Origin: Sacculina carcini
Lineage: Eukaryota > Arthropoda > Thecostraca > Sacculinidae
Assembly: GCA_916048095.2 (NCBI GenBank)
Contig: OU696571.1
Span: 11,030,449 to 11,094,448 of the forward strand
Reading direction: 5' to 3'
DNA: 64,000 bases
Part shown: piece after piece, positions 12,830-24,548 of the stretch
How positions within the stretch are numbered: the stretch's first letter is position 1
How the letters are laid out: every line of letters begins with the position of its first letter
Translations under genes and position numbers: made by a program
Notes under the pieces: generated by a model
Database searches by the model: none
What the model was told of the DNA's origin: nothing
The model's input: only the letters and a program-made list of their open reading frames with translations

Positions 12830-13170
12830 ATTAATACCTAATTGGACTTAGAGGTATGTTGATCTCAATTTTTTACTTGCCGGCAATTTAAGCTGGTATA
12901 TCTTACCCTCACGACATACATCTTCCCCTAGAATGTTCCATTTTTCAATAGACATATGCTTTTGTGTAATTATAGGAACACAAATTTATTGTCAACAGAA
13001 CAAGCTAAGATTGAAGTTTTTGGAACCAGTTTTGTTAATCGATATGTTATCTAGCCAAAATATTATAATATATATCTAGCCAAAATATTCGACGCAAATA
13101 TGCAATGTCGTGAATGTTTACATTTGACAGGCAGCTTTGCATAGAAAATATAGCTTGTTGCTGTTGCTTA
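12830..13170. other. no gene recognised
   Basis: AT-rich sequence between the LINE and a MITE. It contains a short direct repeat (TATCTAGCCAAAATATT, near 13049 and 13074). Confidence 0.55.
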
Positions 13171-13173
13171 TTG

Positions 13174-13417
13174 CAGAGCCGATGCCAGGTCTCATGCGCT
13201 CCCGAAGGCAATAATTTGGGTCCCTATTAAAAATAAAATAACATTATAATAGACGCCCGACATTGGGAAAATGCAGTTAGGAGCAGCCCCGCGATCTCCT
13301 GGGTACTTTTATGCGCTACTTTATGATAAATTTCAATATCATGCGTGAGGCCACGGGGCCCCTCAACACTCGGGCTTCCCGACCGGGTGGGGGGGGGGGG
13401 CGGTTGCTGCGGCTCTG
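13174..13417 (-). mobile_element. MITE family C, inverted copy
   Basis: Ends are CAGAGCCGATGCC and CTGCGGCTCTG. The interior is the reverse complement of the copy at 6178 (GGGGCCCCTCAAC..., GATAAATTTCAAT..., CTCCCGAAGGCAA blocks). The flanking octamers are only loosely alike. Confidence 0.75.
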
Positions 13418-13894
13418 GCTCGTTATCTGGGGTATGTCACGTGGAGGCTGTCAAAAGTTTCCTATTTGTCTGGTGGTCAGAATCATATAGCTGCCACATA
13501 ACAACAATTGCAACTTGCCTAGCTTGTAGATCTTGATATCCGCTTGGACAATGAGCTGCAGCTGAGTGAGCCAAAGATGTCGGTTCAGATTATTACGCCC
13601 GAACAAAAAACAATGCATTTTCTTTACAGAGTCACGGAAAGATGCGCAAATAACTGGACGGTCAACAGTGAAACTGGAGTTTTGCAATGTTTTCAAGCAG
13701 TGTGTACAGTATTTCCGCCTAACTTGAGTCTGTATATATTTCCGCCTAACTGGCAACTCTGAGTCCAGTGTGCCAGTTCTGTTTCTCGGCTAGTGCTTTT
13801 TCTCGGTATGAAGTTGTTTATCATATATAATCCAGTTGAATGTGATCTATAATATGATACATGTAGTACATATGAATATCTAACATCCTATATA

Positions 13895-13900
13895 TATAAA
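13895..13900 (+). promoter_or_regulatory. TATA box of the 5' LTR
   Basis: TATAAA within a TATATATAAATTA run. It lies 32 bp upstream of position 13927, the normal spacing to a start site. The equivalent box in the 3' LTR is 18959-18964, again 32 bp upstream of 18991. This supports an RNA 5' end at or beside the self-complementary segment. The start site is inferred, not observed. Confidence 0.75.
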
Positions 13901-13926
13901 TTAATCGTGATTAGTTTTGTCATACA

Positions 13927-13940
13927 GATATTCGTTGACA
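13927..13940 (+). promoter_or_regulatory. putative RNA 5' end acting as own primer
   Basis: The sequence GATATTCGTTGACA is the exact reverse complement of 13986-13999, the 14 nt directly after the 5' LTR. It is preserved unchanged in the 3' LTR (18991-19004) although bases on both sides have diverged. If transcription starts here, the first 14 nt of the RNA would pair with the primer site, as described for Tf1 and related self-priming retrotransposons. Confidence 0.75.
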
Positions 13941-13985
13941 TTGTTGTGATATACAAGCGATTCGCAAGCACCGAATTTTTCTTCA

Positions 13986-13999
13986 TGTCAACGAATATC
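13986..13999 (+). other. primer-binding site complementary to the LTR itself
   Basis: TGTCAACGAATATC directly abuts the LTR end, where the minus-strand primer site is expected. It lacks the usual TGG start that matches a tRNA CCA end. Its 14-nt complement lies in the LTR at 13927-13940. The gag-pol ATG follows only 15 nt later. Confidence 0.75.
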
Positions 14000-14014
14000 G
14001 CTCTCTAGTCAAAC

Positions 14015-17000
14015 ATGGTGGCTCTCGAATGCAGTGTACCAGCATGCGAGCTTGAAACAACCGACAGCAGCGATGCAGTTGCAATTGCACTGCTGACCAA
14101 CCACAACCTCGCTCACCAGCCCACCACAAATGCGGAAAACAATGCCCCCAGCAGCCTCAAAGGCCCAAAGCTGGAGCGGCCACGCATTCAAATGGGTGTT
14201 GAAGATGAGACGTAGAACGCATTCGTGAGGAGGTGGGAAAATTTTCGCAGGGGATCCGGCATTGATGCGGGCTCTGCAGCAATTCAACTGTTCCAATGCG
14301 CAGATGAAGCCCTTGGAGATGCTCTACTAAAAATGGATCCTGCCATCACCACCCGTTCAGTGAATGATGTCCTAGCCGAAATGCAGACTCTTGCCATTAT
14401 CCCCGTTTCCCGAGGGGTAAAGCGCGCTGAGTTAGTCAGCATGCACCAGGATGGTGATGAAGTTTTCAGGTCTTTTGCGGCCCGAGTCAGAGGGAAAGCA
14501 GAAACTTGCGACTTCCATGTCGTGCATACGTGCAGCTGTGGGCGTGTACATCATATTGACTACACTGACGCAACCATCCGTGATGTGTTACTGGCCGGCA
14601 TAGCTGATACGGAAATCCGACGTGAAGCACTTGGCATAGAAGCCACCCAACTCAAGTCGGCAAATGATGTCATTGGATTTGTTGAATGTCGTGAGATGGC
14701 CAAGAACGCGCTTCCACTAGCAAACCATTCTGCAATCTCATCATTCAAACGTGCGACAAAAAACCTCAAGCAAGAGCGAACAGCGCCGACATGGGCACCT
14801 GCCCCTGCAGAACAGCACAAGAAAGCCACCTGCCCAGTCTGCAGCTGTCAATTCTTGGTGTATGCTCAGACACCACGGGGTTGGAGCCGGAAACCGTACT
14901 CACATTGCAAGGAGTGCTATTTAGCCAGCCGGCGTCGTGGTCGTAATAGAAACAGTCCAACCACCTCTAACTCCGTTACTATTGACTGTGTTGAAATTGC
15001 TCAGGTGACTTCTATGGCATCTTCCCGTACGCAGTACCCACCAGTGTGCAACGCTCAAATGCTATGTCTCCAGCATCACATCTTCACTAACAATGGGTGG
15101 AAGCGTGGGAAATTTGCCAAGCACCCAACAGTACAGGTACGCATCTGGGTTGACTACGCAGCCCCAGGCGCGCGCACCCCACCAGTCCAGCCCCCATCTG
15201 CCAATGTTGAGGCTTTATCTGATAGCGGTGCACAGTCAGACGTCTGGTCATTGAATCAGTTCCTGCAGCATGGTTTCGCCCTAGATTATCTTCGTCCGGT
15301 GACACTCACACTCCAAGCTGCGAACAAGTCTGGCATTTCAATAGAGGGCGCGTTCTTCGGTATCATTGAGGGTCGGGACCCCGAGCGTAAACAAAGGACC
15401 TGTCGGGCCATGATATATGTGAGCCGTGATATACACCGATTTTTCATGTCCCATGACACACTGCTCGCACTGGGAGCACTACCATCCTACTTCCCCACCA
15501 TAGGTGGCGCTGATCCGACTGTGTCATCCCATGCACGACCATCCACGAGTGTAATCAAGGCCGAAAGTTTCGACCGTCAGACGGCTGACGACTCCAACGA
15601 CCGCTGCACATGTCCTCGACGTCAACGCCCGCCGGAACGCCCGACGCGTCTGCCGTTTCCGTGCACGCCAGAGAATAACGGCAAAATGCAAACCTGGCTT
15701 CTAGAACGCTACTCTGCGTCCACGTTCAACACTTGCCCGCATCGCCTACTGCCGACGATGGACGGACCGCCGGTGGAGATTCATGTGGATGAAGATGCCG
15801 TGCCTCGAGCCTGCCATACGGCGGCGCCGATACCGATACACTGGCAGGACCAAGTACACCGAGATCTACTGCGCAACGAAGCCCTCGGCGTTGTCGAACG
15901 CGTCCCTTATGGTGAGTCATCATCTTGGTGCCACAGGATGGTTGTCACTCGCAAACACGATGGCACTCCTCGTCGCACCGTGGACCTGTCACCGCTAAAC
16001 CGCGTTTGCAGGCGAGAGTCCTTTGCCGCCGGATCACCGTTCCACCTTGCGCGCAGAGTACCAGGCCACACATAGAAGACGGTGACCGATGCCTGGAACG
16101 GGTACCACTCGGCATCGTTGCGGGACGCCGATAAACATCTCACCACATTCATTAAACCATTCGGCAGATGGCGCTACTGTCGAGCTCCACAAGGCTTCCT
16201 GACGGTGACGGGTATAATCGCCGCTCTGACGCCATCCTGGCCGACTTCCAACGTAAGGAGCGGTGCGTCGATGACACTATCTTCCATGACGAAGACTTGA
16301 CAGCACATTGGTGGCGCACGATCGACTTCCTGAATACCGACGGCAAGGCAGGAATTGTGCTCAATCCGACGAAGTTCCAGTTCGCTAGACGCGACGTGGA
16401 ATTCGCTGGAATCCGCATCACGAACACCTCCATCGAACCTTTGCCCAAATATATCGAGGCAATCAGCGAGTTTCCGACACCCACCTCCACGACGGACATT
16501 CGGAGTTGGTTCGGGCTGGTCACTCAAGTCAGTAACTACGCTCAACTCAAGGACACCATGGCTCCATTTCGGCCATTCCCAAGTCCGAAACATCACTTCT
16601 TCTGGAACCAGGACTTAGAGGCCGCATTCCAGACGTCGAAAACAGCGATTATCGCAGCTATCAAAGAGGGTGTAAAAATATTCGACATGAAGAAACCGAC
16701 CTGTGTCCGGCCAGACTGGACCGCTCATGGTATCGGGTGCTTCTTGCTGCAGAAGCACTGTCGGTGCAAATCAGACACACCTGATTGCTGCGTTGACGGA
16801 TGGCGTATCGTGCTGGCTGGGTCGCGGTTCCTCTCAAATGCAGAATCGCGGTACGCCCCCATTGAGGGCGAAGCACTAGCGGTCGCGTGGAGTCTTGAAC
16901 AGACTCGATTTTTCACCCAAGGCTGCTCTAATCTCATGGTGGTCACGGACCATAAGCCACTGACGAAAATCTTCGGCGACCGTACCCTAGACGAAATCAC

Positions 17001-18738
17001 CAACACTCGACTGTTTTGTCTGAAACAGCACACCCTGCCCTGGCATTTCCAGATCCGTCACATGCCGGGGAAGACCAACCTGGCAGCGGACGCCACGTCT
17101 CGTAAGCCATCAGCGTCTGTAGAAGTAAGCCAACTGGAAGTCGCCGACCAGACCGAGCACGCCCTCGCAGCCAATATTCGACGCGAGGCATCGGACTTCA
17201 TGGCCATCTCATGGTCTAAGATTGTTGCAGAAACCCAAGCAGACGACTACATGTGCGCCCTAGCGAAGACTATCACGGACGGATTCCCAGACGAAGTCAG
17301 AGATGCCCCCCATGCGGCTCTGTTCTGGGAATATCGCAACGCTCTTTACGTCATGGACGGCGCCATCCTCTACAAAGATCGCGTCGTAGTCCCTCCGTCC
17401 CTCCGACATGCAGTCTTGGCCAACCTCCACGAGGCCCATCAAGGCACGTCCCAGATGGAACTGCGAGCACGCGCCGTGGTTTTCTGGCCAGGCATCACCG
17501 CTGATATCCACGCGGTACGCGCGTCGTGCGGCGATTGCAACCGCAACGCGCCATCACTGCCCCGCTTACCTGCAACAGCTGCCCCGCCACCATCCACGCC
17601 TTTTGAGTCCTTGTGCGCCGATTACTTTGACTACGCCGGACACCACTATTTGGTCATCGGCGATCGTCTATCCGGCTGGTCGGAAGTGTTTGGATGCCCA
17701 ACTGGGTCGTCTCGTGCCGGTGCTGCCGGCCTCGTCCAATGTCTGCGGGCGTGTTTCGCTACGTTTGGGGTGCCGGAGGAACTGTCGAGCGATGGAGGTC
17801 CTGAATTCTCGGCGGCCGCCACGCGGGTCTTCCTGGATAAATGGGGAGTCAGGCATCGCGTCTCATCTGCCTACAATGCGTCTTCAAATGGTCGTGCTGA
17901 AGTGGCAGTGAAGACCACGAAGAGGCTACTGCGGTCCAATGTCGGTCCTACAGGCACGCTCAACAACGACAGTTTCCTCCGCGCCATTTTGCAGCTGCGA
18001 AATACACCTGACCCCGATTGCGACATATCGCCCGCACAAATCGTCTTCGGTAGGCCTCTACGTGATTCTCTTTCGTTTATCAACAAGCTGGAGAAATTTT
18101 CCAATCCCTACATCCGCCCAACCTGGCGTGAAGAGTGGAGTTTGAAGGAGCTGTCGCTGCGCACTCGGTACACTCGGTCACAGGAGGCCCTGAACAGCCA
18201 GAGCCGCCCAGCTCGACCCCTCAAGATAGGTGATCGGTGCTTCATCCAGAACTGCGCAGGCGCTCAGCCCAGACGATGGGACCGCACCGGGATAGTTACA
18301 GAGGTACATGCCTTCGACAAGTACACGGTGAAGGTCGATGGGTCCGGCCGTGTGACGACGCGCAAGCGACGTCACCTCCGCGCCTACACACCGGTGAGCA
18401 CCGGAATCGGTATCCCCGCAGTCCGTCCAACTTGGCACGACCCTCTGCAATCGACACCGACCGACCAGTCACTGCCACCTTCGGCCAGCTCCACATCGCC
18501 GCCGACGCCGCCCTTGGCCAGCTCTGCACCGCCGCCGACGCCGCCCTTGGCCAGCTCTGCACCGCCGCCGACACCACTCCGAGCTGGATCGGCCTTGTCG
18601 CCACCCGCATCCCCACCTACATCTGCTTCGACGCCGACGCAGTCCGACCCGGTACCGTCTTGCATCCGACGCCCGGACCGCCCTCGTCGCACGAATAAGA
18701 AGCCCGCCTGGCAAGAGTCGGGTGATTGGATCATGTGA
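14015..18738 (+). pseudogene. gag-pol polyprotein, single frame with two TAGs and a frameshift
   Basis: The ATG at 14015 has a good context (AAACATGG). Domains in order are: Gag, with a C-x2-C ... H-C-x2-C cluster around 14830-14920 in place of the usual CCHC knuckle; aspartic protease (DSGAQSD, 15217-15240); RT, with its active-site motif Cys-Val-Asp-Asp at about 16264-16275; RNase H (TDHKPL, near 16950); integrase, with H-x3-H/C-x2-C near 17428-17540, then Asp, Asp (SSDGGPEF) and Glu (SNGRAE) near 17620-17900; and a proline-rich tail. Gag and Pol share one frame. It is broken by TAG at 14213-14215, TAG at 16073-16075 inside RT, and a frame change near 16198-16205. The stop codon is 28 bp before the 3' LTR. 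No intact polyprotein can be made from this copy. Confidence 0.93.
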
Positions 18739-18759
18739 AGCAGCCCCTGACACCCGACT

Positions 18760-18766
18760 GGGGGGA
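18760..18766 (+). other. polypurine tract
   Basis: GGGGGGA directly precedes the TGTACAG start of the 3' LTR, the position of the plus-strand primer in LTR retrotransposons. Confidence 0.8.
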
Positions 18767-19049
18767 TGTACAGTATTTCCGCCTAACTTGAGTCTGTATA
18801 TATTTCCGCCTAACTGGCAACTCTGAGTCCGGTGTGCCAGTTCTGTTTCTCGGCTAGTGCTTTTTCTCGCTATGAAGTTGCTTATCATATATAATCCAGT
18901 TGAATGTTATCTAAAATATGATACATGTAGTACATATGAATATATAACATCCTATATATATAAATTAATCGTGATTCGTTTTGCCATACAGATATTCGTT
19001 GACATTGTTGTGATATACAAGCGATTCGCAAGCAACGAGTTTTTCTTCA
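18767..19049 (+). repeat. 3' long terminal repeat
   Basis: 283 bp, the same length as the 5' LTR, with 10 substitutions and no indels between them by eye. It retains the TATA box (18959-18964) and the 14-nt self-complementary segment (18991-19004). Confidence 0.97.
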
Positions 19050-19165
19050 CAGTGTTTCCCAACCCTGGGTCGTGACCCAAAGTTGGGTCGCCAAGCAATG
19101 CTTGTTTGCTGGTTCACCAAGGTTTCGTAAACAATAATTAGCTTGCCACTCAAATATATTATAAT

Positions 19166-22100
19166 TGTTGTAGTGTTAAGTAGGTTAACGATTTGGCATC
19201 ACTGTGTATTTCACGGCAATTGCGTCGACTATTGAGGGTCGGGTTTTTTCTGTGTGTTTGTTTGTACATTATGAAGTTGTAGTGTTGTGCTCTGAAATAT
19301 CATTTTCCCTACGTTATGTCTGGTGTTCTGTATTAGGAACACAACAGAAATGGCCACGAGGATGGGACACATAGCTTTGAGTGGAATTTATGATATTTTA
19401 TATTATTTTGAGGATCTGATGTTTTTATTGTAGTGATCTGGATGTTTTTAGGAATGGTTGGAGGTATTTTTGAGTGAGTGATTGCCAACTACTTTTTAAC
19501 ATTTTGTTCTATATCTTGCATAGAATATAATTATTTTAGCAATGGCAAAAGTTGCCGAATTGCTGAAGTTAATGCAGAAGCAAATGGACAACCAGCAAAA
19601 GCAGATGCTTGAACATCAAGAAGAGATGAGATAATTAGTGCAGGCTTTCACTCAGTGCTCAAATTCAAGTACAACTTCAACCACTCCATCTTTCACTGCC
19701 TTTGATTCAACTTCCAAACTTTGGGCAGATTATTGGGCCAGATTTTGTACTTACTTGGCTGCTAACCAAGTTCCTGAATAGGCAAGCAAAGGCAAGCAAA
19801 GGTGTTTCTAACAAACTTGTCGCCTTTAACATACAAACTGCTATCAAATCTGGTTCCTCAAGAATGTCCTCCAAAAAGGAATAACTCCTAATCTATTGAA
19901 TAGATCACTGATTACATGGCAGATCAATTCGTTCTCAGGCGTTTTGTCATCAGGGAGCGCATTAAATTTTGGAGCGACAATAAGTGCAAGCCTGGAGAGA
20001 CATAACTTGTTGGGGAGTGATGCCATCGCAGCAATGCAAATCTCGGTGGATGAAGTGGTCCATTATCTCAGTCAGAGACGGGACACCGATCTTTCGGTCT
20101 ACAAAGTGCATGAAAATGTTCCAATGAAGCCCCCTCAGAAAACCTGTCATGAGTTATGTGCTGAATACAAGGAACTGTTCAATAACGAGTTTGATTGTCT
20201 GAAGAATGTAGAACTGGAAATCCAATTCAAATCTGATTCCGAACCAGTCTTCTGCAAGACCAGAACGGTTACATTTGCCATGCAAGACGAGCTATCCTAT
20301 GCTTACGAAGCTGTTATCAAGAAGGACATATGATAACCTATTCAGCTCAATGACTATGGTACCCCAGTAGTACCCATTAGAAAGCCGGGTAATACCGAGT
20401 CATCCATCGGGGTATGTGGCGATTACTCCACTACGGTAAATCCGCAGTTGGAACCCCGCAGGCAGCCATTACCGATTGCAGAAGAGCTGATGAGTAAGCT
20501 TCACGGAAGTTTCCGATTTTCGAATATCGACATGTCAGCCAGAGGCGTTTAGCGCTTAGTGCACACAAGGGAGTACTGCTCCAGAAGAGACTACCTTTCG
20601 GTATTAAATCCGTCACCGAATATTTTCAGCGCATTATGGAACAACTTACTGCCGACCTGCCTGAGGTAGTTGTCTTTCTCGACGACATTCTGGTGGGTGG
20701 TGCAGATGAAGCCAGCCATTTGAAGACTCTTGGAGGTCTTCTACTGCGACTCCACGATAGCGGTTTGATATGTGGTCTGAGCAAATGCCGAATCGCAGAA
20801 TCCAACATAGAATACTTGGGCCAAGTGTTGTCGATAGATGGAGTATCGAAAATCCCAAACGTGGATGATTTGATTAAGATACCGTCTCCGTCAGACGTAC
20901 CTAGTCTGAAGTCTTTTCTCAGTTCAGTGACATTTTATGTAAAGCTCCTGAAAAAATTTTCGACGGTTGCCGAACCGCTCTACAACCTTTGCAAGACCGG
21001 ACTTTCCTGGTCTTGGAGGCAAAGCCAACAGAGAGCTTTTGGCCAACTCAAGAGAATGTTGGCCGAAGATGTGTAACTGGCACGTTTCGATCCAAGGATT
21101 CCATCGAGATAACGAGTGACGCTTTGAATGTTGACATTGGTGCAATGCTGTTCCATCGATTCCCTGACGGCAGTGAGCGTCCAATAACCAACGCGTCGAA
21201 GACCCTTACGGATTGCTAGAAGAGGTACAGTCAAGACATCGTGAATATTTGAATACATCGCAATCATTTTTGATTTTCGCAAGTTTTAACAGTATTTGTA
21301 TGGCCGTGAGCTAGTGTTAGTAACGGACCATAAGCCGTTGCTGGCACTGTTTTCGCCGACGTAAGGTACTCTTGTTTTAGCATCAAATCGGTTGGTACGC
21401 TGGGCTCTTGAACTAGGCCAGCACCAGTATAGGATTGAATATCGGAGGACTGCAGATTAGGGGAATGCTGACATTTTGAGCCGACTACCCAGTGGTCGAG
21501 ACACCGTTTCAGACACCGTTTGACCGATACCGATAAAGAAGAAGATGGGAAGGATGTGGATACAGTCTATGCGGTAAATCTGATAAATGATCAGTCTAGG
21601 GAGGTGAATGCATCGTCCATTCAAGCGGAATCTGCCAATGACAAGGTGATAGCGACTGTTATGCGCTTCAGTGGCGAAGGATGGCCAAAGGCTAGGACCG
21701 AAGATAACGACGTCAAGGGTTTTCCAGGTTTAGACGTTGTCGACATCTTTCGTTTGCGTCCACATGTTCTTCAGCTACTTCATTCGGGATATATGGACAT
21801 GGCTCGGATGAAACAACTCGCCGATTAAACAGCTCTCCGGGAGTTCAAGGCCTGGTGCGCGGAGAGAGAGAGATAGTACATCTCACTGGTGCACCGTACC
21901 ATCCCGCCACTAATGGAGCGGCGGAAATGCTTGTGCAGACTTTGAAGCAGTCTATGAAGAAGTCACAGCTGCCAGTGAAGAAGGCTCTGTCGGAATTATT
22001 TTATGCATTATCGTAGGACTCCAACATCTCGCGGGTTTTCACCGAGTGAACTTCTCAAAGGTCGACATTTGCGTACCCAACTGTATACTCCCCTGACATC

Positions 22101-22745
22101 GCCTGATCATGTGACTCAGAGCAATCAGGCAAAGAAGGCAACAAAATCGCAGTTTCGTGAGGACGTTGCCAAGGTGATAGACTTGTATGAGGAAGGTGAC
22201 GCTGTTCGTGCTTTGTACTGCGGACCACAGCGTGACCGCGACCCCCTTTGGGTCCCAGCCATCGTACTGAAGCGTTTGGGTACCCGGAATCTGAACGTGA
22301 GAGTCGTACCACGGGTTCCAGTATGGCGCCGCCATGTAGAGCAACTGCGCTCGAGATACGGAGCGGAGACCGACAACAACCCGGGAGAGGCACCCTGCCA
22401 ATCTCAAGAAGCTGTGCAGGAGCCGGGAATGAGCAAGAGTAATGAGCGAGCAAAAGAGTTCGATTTGCGTCGACCTCGGAGTTCGGACCAGGAAATCCTC
22501 GCCGTTCTAAACGGACTACCAAGCGTAAACACTGTGCGTACTGTTGATGTTTTGTGGAGCTTTACCTAGTGTCTTTATATTTCGCAGAGATGTTGTGGTG
22601 TTCAGGAGCTTCACGATTTGACATCACTGTGTATTTCGCGGCATTTGCGTTGACTATTGATGATCGGTTTTTCTGTTGTTGTTTGTGCATTATTAAGTTG
22701 TAGTGTTGTGTTCTGGTAGAACTATAGTTTCCGTACCATAACAAC
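19166..22745 (+). mobile_element. Mag-type Ty3/gypsy retrotransposon, decayed
   Basis: Two diverged copies of a terminal sequence, 19166-19346 and about 22591-22745, share TTTGRCATCACTGTGTATTT, GTTGACTATTGA-type and GAAGTTGTAGTGTTGTG-type blocks, and I read them as LTRs (TGTTGTRGTG...ACAACA). Between them are fragments of gag, RT, RNase H and integrase of the Mag lineage. The right LTR edge is uncertain because of a repeated ATAGTTTCCGTAC motif beyond it. Confidence 0.8.
19542..22568 (+). pseudogene. Mag-type gag-pol remains
   Basis: A Gag start (MAKVAELLKLMQKQMDNQQK) at 19542 runs into a stop near 19632. A Gag fragment (YWARFCTYLAANQVPE) follows near 19727. A Pol segment at 19896-20333 precedes RT, whose VFLDDIL active site at about 20671 lies in an intact frame 20636-21076. 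RNase H remnants (GSERPITNASKTL, TDHKPL) follow. The integrase core is deleted between about 21835 and 21885, and the integrase C-terminal segment remains at 22003-22568 (MHYRRTPTSRGFSPSELL, then VWRRHVEQLRSRYG). Multiple stops and deletions make it non-functional. Confidence 0.88.
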
Positions 22746-23046
22746 ATGCTATAGTTACCATGCAACAACTATAGTTTCCGTACGTTAGGTACGTTAGAGT
22801 TTCCGTACAATAATTATATGCTAAAAAATATGATGCCTAGTCCTAGGATTCTAATCAGACCATGGTTAAATAAAAATCATGATTTGACCAAAGCAATATT
22901 AACATATTGACAATATTTATATTATGTTATGATTAAAAGAATAGTTATTGCATATAGACAGTTGGTGTAACTATGTAGGCTTTGGTTACGCGATGCTTGA
23001 TTTGTGCATACTTTTGGGCGACACAAAAATGAGTTGAACACCACTG

Positions 23047-23858
23047 ACTTACAGTGTTTTGGCTACGTGATGTTTTCTGTCTTAAATGATGTGTTTGCAA
23101 TAAGTCAAGCTTCAGCTACTGTCTTTACCAGAAGTAAAAAATGCACTCTGAGAGGCTTCTGAACATTACGTTCCAAACATCACGATGATAAATTGGGAGG
23201 GGCTGAAGAATTATCCTAACGTACCATGTATAATATAAAATGTATTGAATAGAAATAGCAGTACTAATAATATAGCTCACCAATATTTTATATCCGGCAA
23301 AACTTTACAAAAAGACAATAACAATATGTACACTGCCAATGCTGAGAGTGAAAACATTTTGAATAAGATATTTGTCATGTTTAGGCCCAGAAAATGGTCA
23401 AAATTGGTCACATAGCAGCCAAAAAATTATACTGACTTAACCATGTTTAAAATATTCATGAAAAAACGTCTACAGTAAGCATTACTTACGGCTATAAATT
23501 TTGAATAATATAATTCAGCTTTGTATGGGGCATTCATAACCATGGAACCATGCATGGTGAAATATTCGCGCAATAAAAGTGGTATACCTGGTCACTGCTT
23601 ACGGCATATTTGAGTTTTTATATTCCTACACATTTGACCTATACTTGGCCAGTTAGTAGGCATTATTTGACGCGAATACACTATATGTTGAAGGAATCAA
23701 AACACTCATTGTTTTCACACATTTCAGCCACCACTCCTGTAGTGAACTTTGACGACATGTTCGAAACAACAACATCGCAATCAACAGCGTGGACAATGCG
23801 ATAACTTCCGCGCTGAAATCGTCTCACTCTTGACAGCTAACACCATCTCAAATGCCAG
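23047..23858. other. no gene recognised
   Basis: AT-rich DNA without convincing coding sequence. Confidence 0.6.
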
Positions 23859-24071
23859 CAGTGGCGGCGACAGGATTTATCCGGTGGGTGGGCTTAGAGG
23901 GGGAGTGGTCCTTAAGAAAATATATGATGGAGCTTGGCGAAACCGCAGGAACTGCACTCGAAATGGTCATGATTAAGATTTAGGATATGATAAGGGGGCT
24001 AAGGTGCGTTGGCACATTTGGGGGGGGGGGATATTCGGCCCTCCAAGCCCCCTCTCTTGGTGCCGCCACTG
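23859..24071. mobile_element. MITE family B
   Basis: Ends CAGTGGCGGCGACAGG and CTTGGTGCCGCCACTG with the family interior (ATGATTAAGATT, GTTGGCACATTTGGGG). Flanking octamers AATGCCAG and AATAGAAG agree at 5 of 8 positions. Confidence 0.8.
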
Positions 24072-24454
24072 AATAGAAGCATCAAAGTACAAGTGAAAAA
24101 GTCGGACGCTGCAACAGCGGGCGCAGAAATTCGCAACTTGATTTCTACTCCGCATTTGTCCAGTTTGGCCAGTTGCACCAGTGCTATGCAATTCAGACGG
24201 TCAGTTGTTTTTGTTTGTCGAACGTGCGCGCCACAAACGCGCTCTGATCAGCTTAAACTCAGAACTGCCAAATTGATGATGCAATTCAGACGGCGCCAAC
24301 TTTTCCAACTTTACCGGGCGCTCGGGCTGGGGGTCATCACTTTGCTTGTTTTTTCATGTGTCTGCTTGTATGTATGTGTGTGTGTGTATGCTTGTTAGAT
24401 GTAGTGTGCACAGTGCAAACACGCTCAACACAATTGAACTGATTGCTAGCATGT

Positions 24455-24472
24455 AGAGCACACAAACACACA

Positions 24473-24545
<73 letters not shown>
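24455..24545. repeat. AC microsatellite
   Basis: Long CA repeat with AAATAC interruptions. Confidence 0.95.

Positions 24546-24548
<3 letters not shown>

Larger units (their letters stand above)
13703..13985 (+). repeat. 5' long terminal repeat
   Basis: 283 bp, starting TG and ending CA. It contains a direct duplication of ATTTCCGCCTAACT near its left end (13710 and 13738), a TATA box at 13895-13900 and the putative transcript start/self-primer at 13927. It is almost identical to 18767-19049. Confidence 0.97.
13703..19049 (+). mobile_element. Ty3/gypsy-class LTR retrotransposon, apparently self-primed
   Basis: A 5347-bp element bounded by two 283-bp LTRs (TGTACAG...TTCTTCA) and flanked by the perfect 5-bp duplication CAGTG (13698-13702 and 19050-19054). 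The order is LTR, primer site, one long gag-pol frame (14015-18738), purine tract, LTR. The polyprotein order protease, RT, RNase H, integrase is that of Ty3/gypsy elements. The LTRs differ at 10 of 283 positions by my count (about 96.5% identity), so the insertion is fairly young. The host site is the terminal repeat of a hAT-like remnant. I see no chromodomain and no envelope gene. Confidence 0.96.
19050..23046 (+). mobile_element. hAT-like element remnant carrying nested retrotransposons
   Basis: The left end CAGTGTTTCCCAACC, followed by GGGTCGTGACCCAAAG, is typical of hAT-family termini. A matching right end (GAGTTGAACACCACTG) occurs at 23031-23046. The interior is largely replaced by a Mag-type retrotransposon (19166-22745). 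The LTR element at 13703 inserted at the first five bases (CAGTG) of this terminus. No transposase is visible and the outer octamers do not match convincingly, so the full extent is uncertain. Confidence 0.6.

Noticed and set aside
18237-18698. 153-residue protein overlapping gag-pol
   Set aside because: Out-of-frame shadow in GC-rich coding sequence with good codon content in the main frame.
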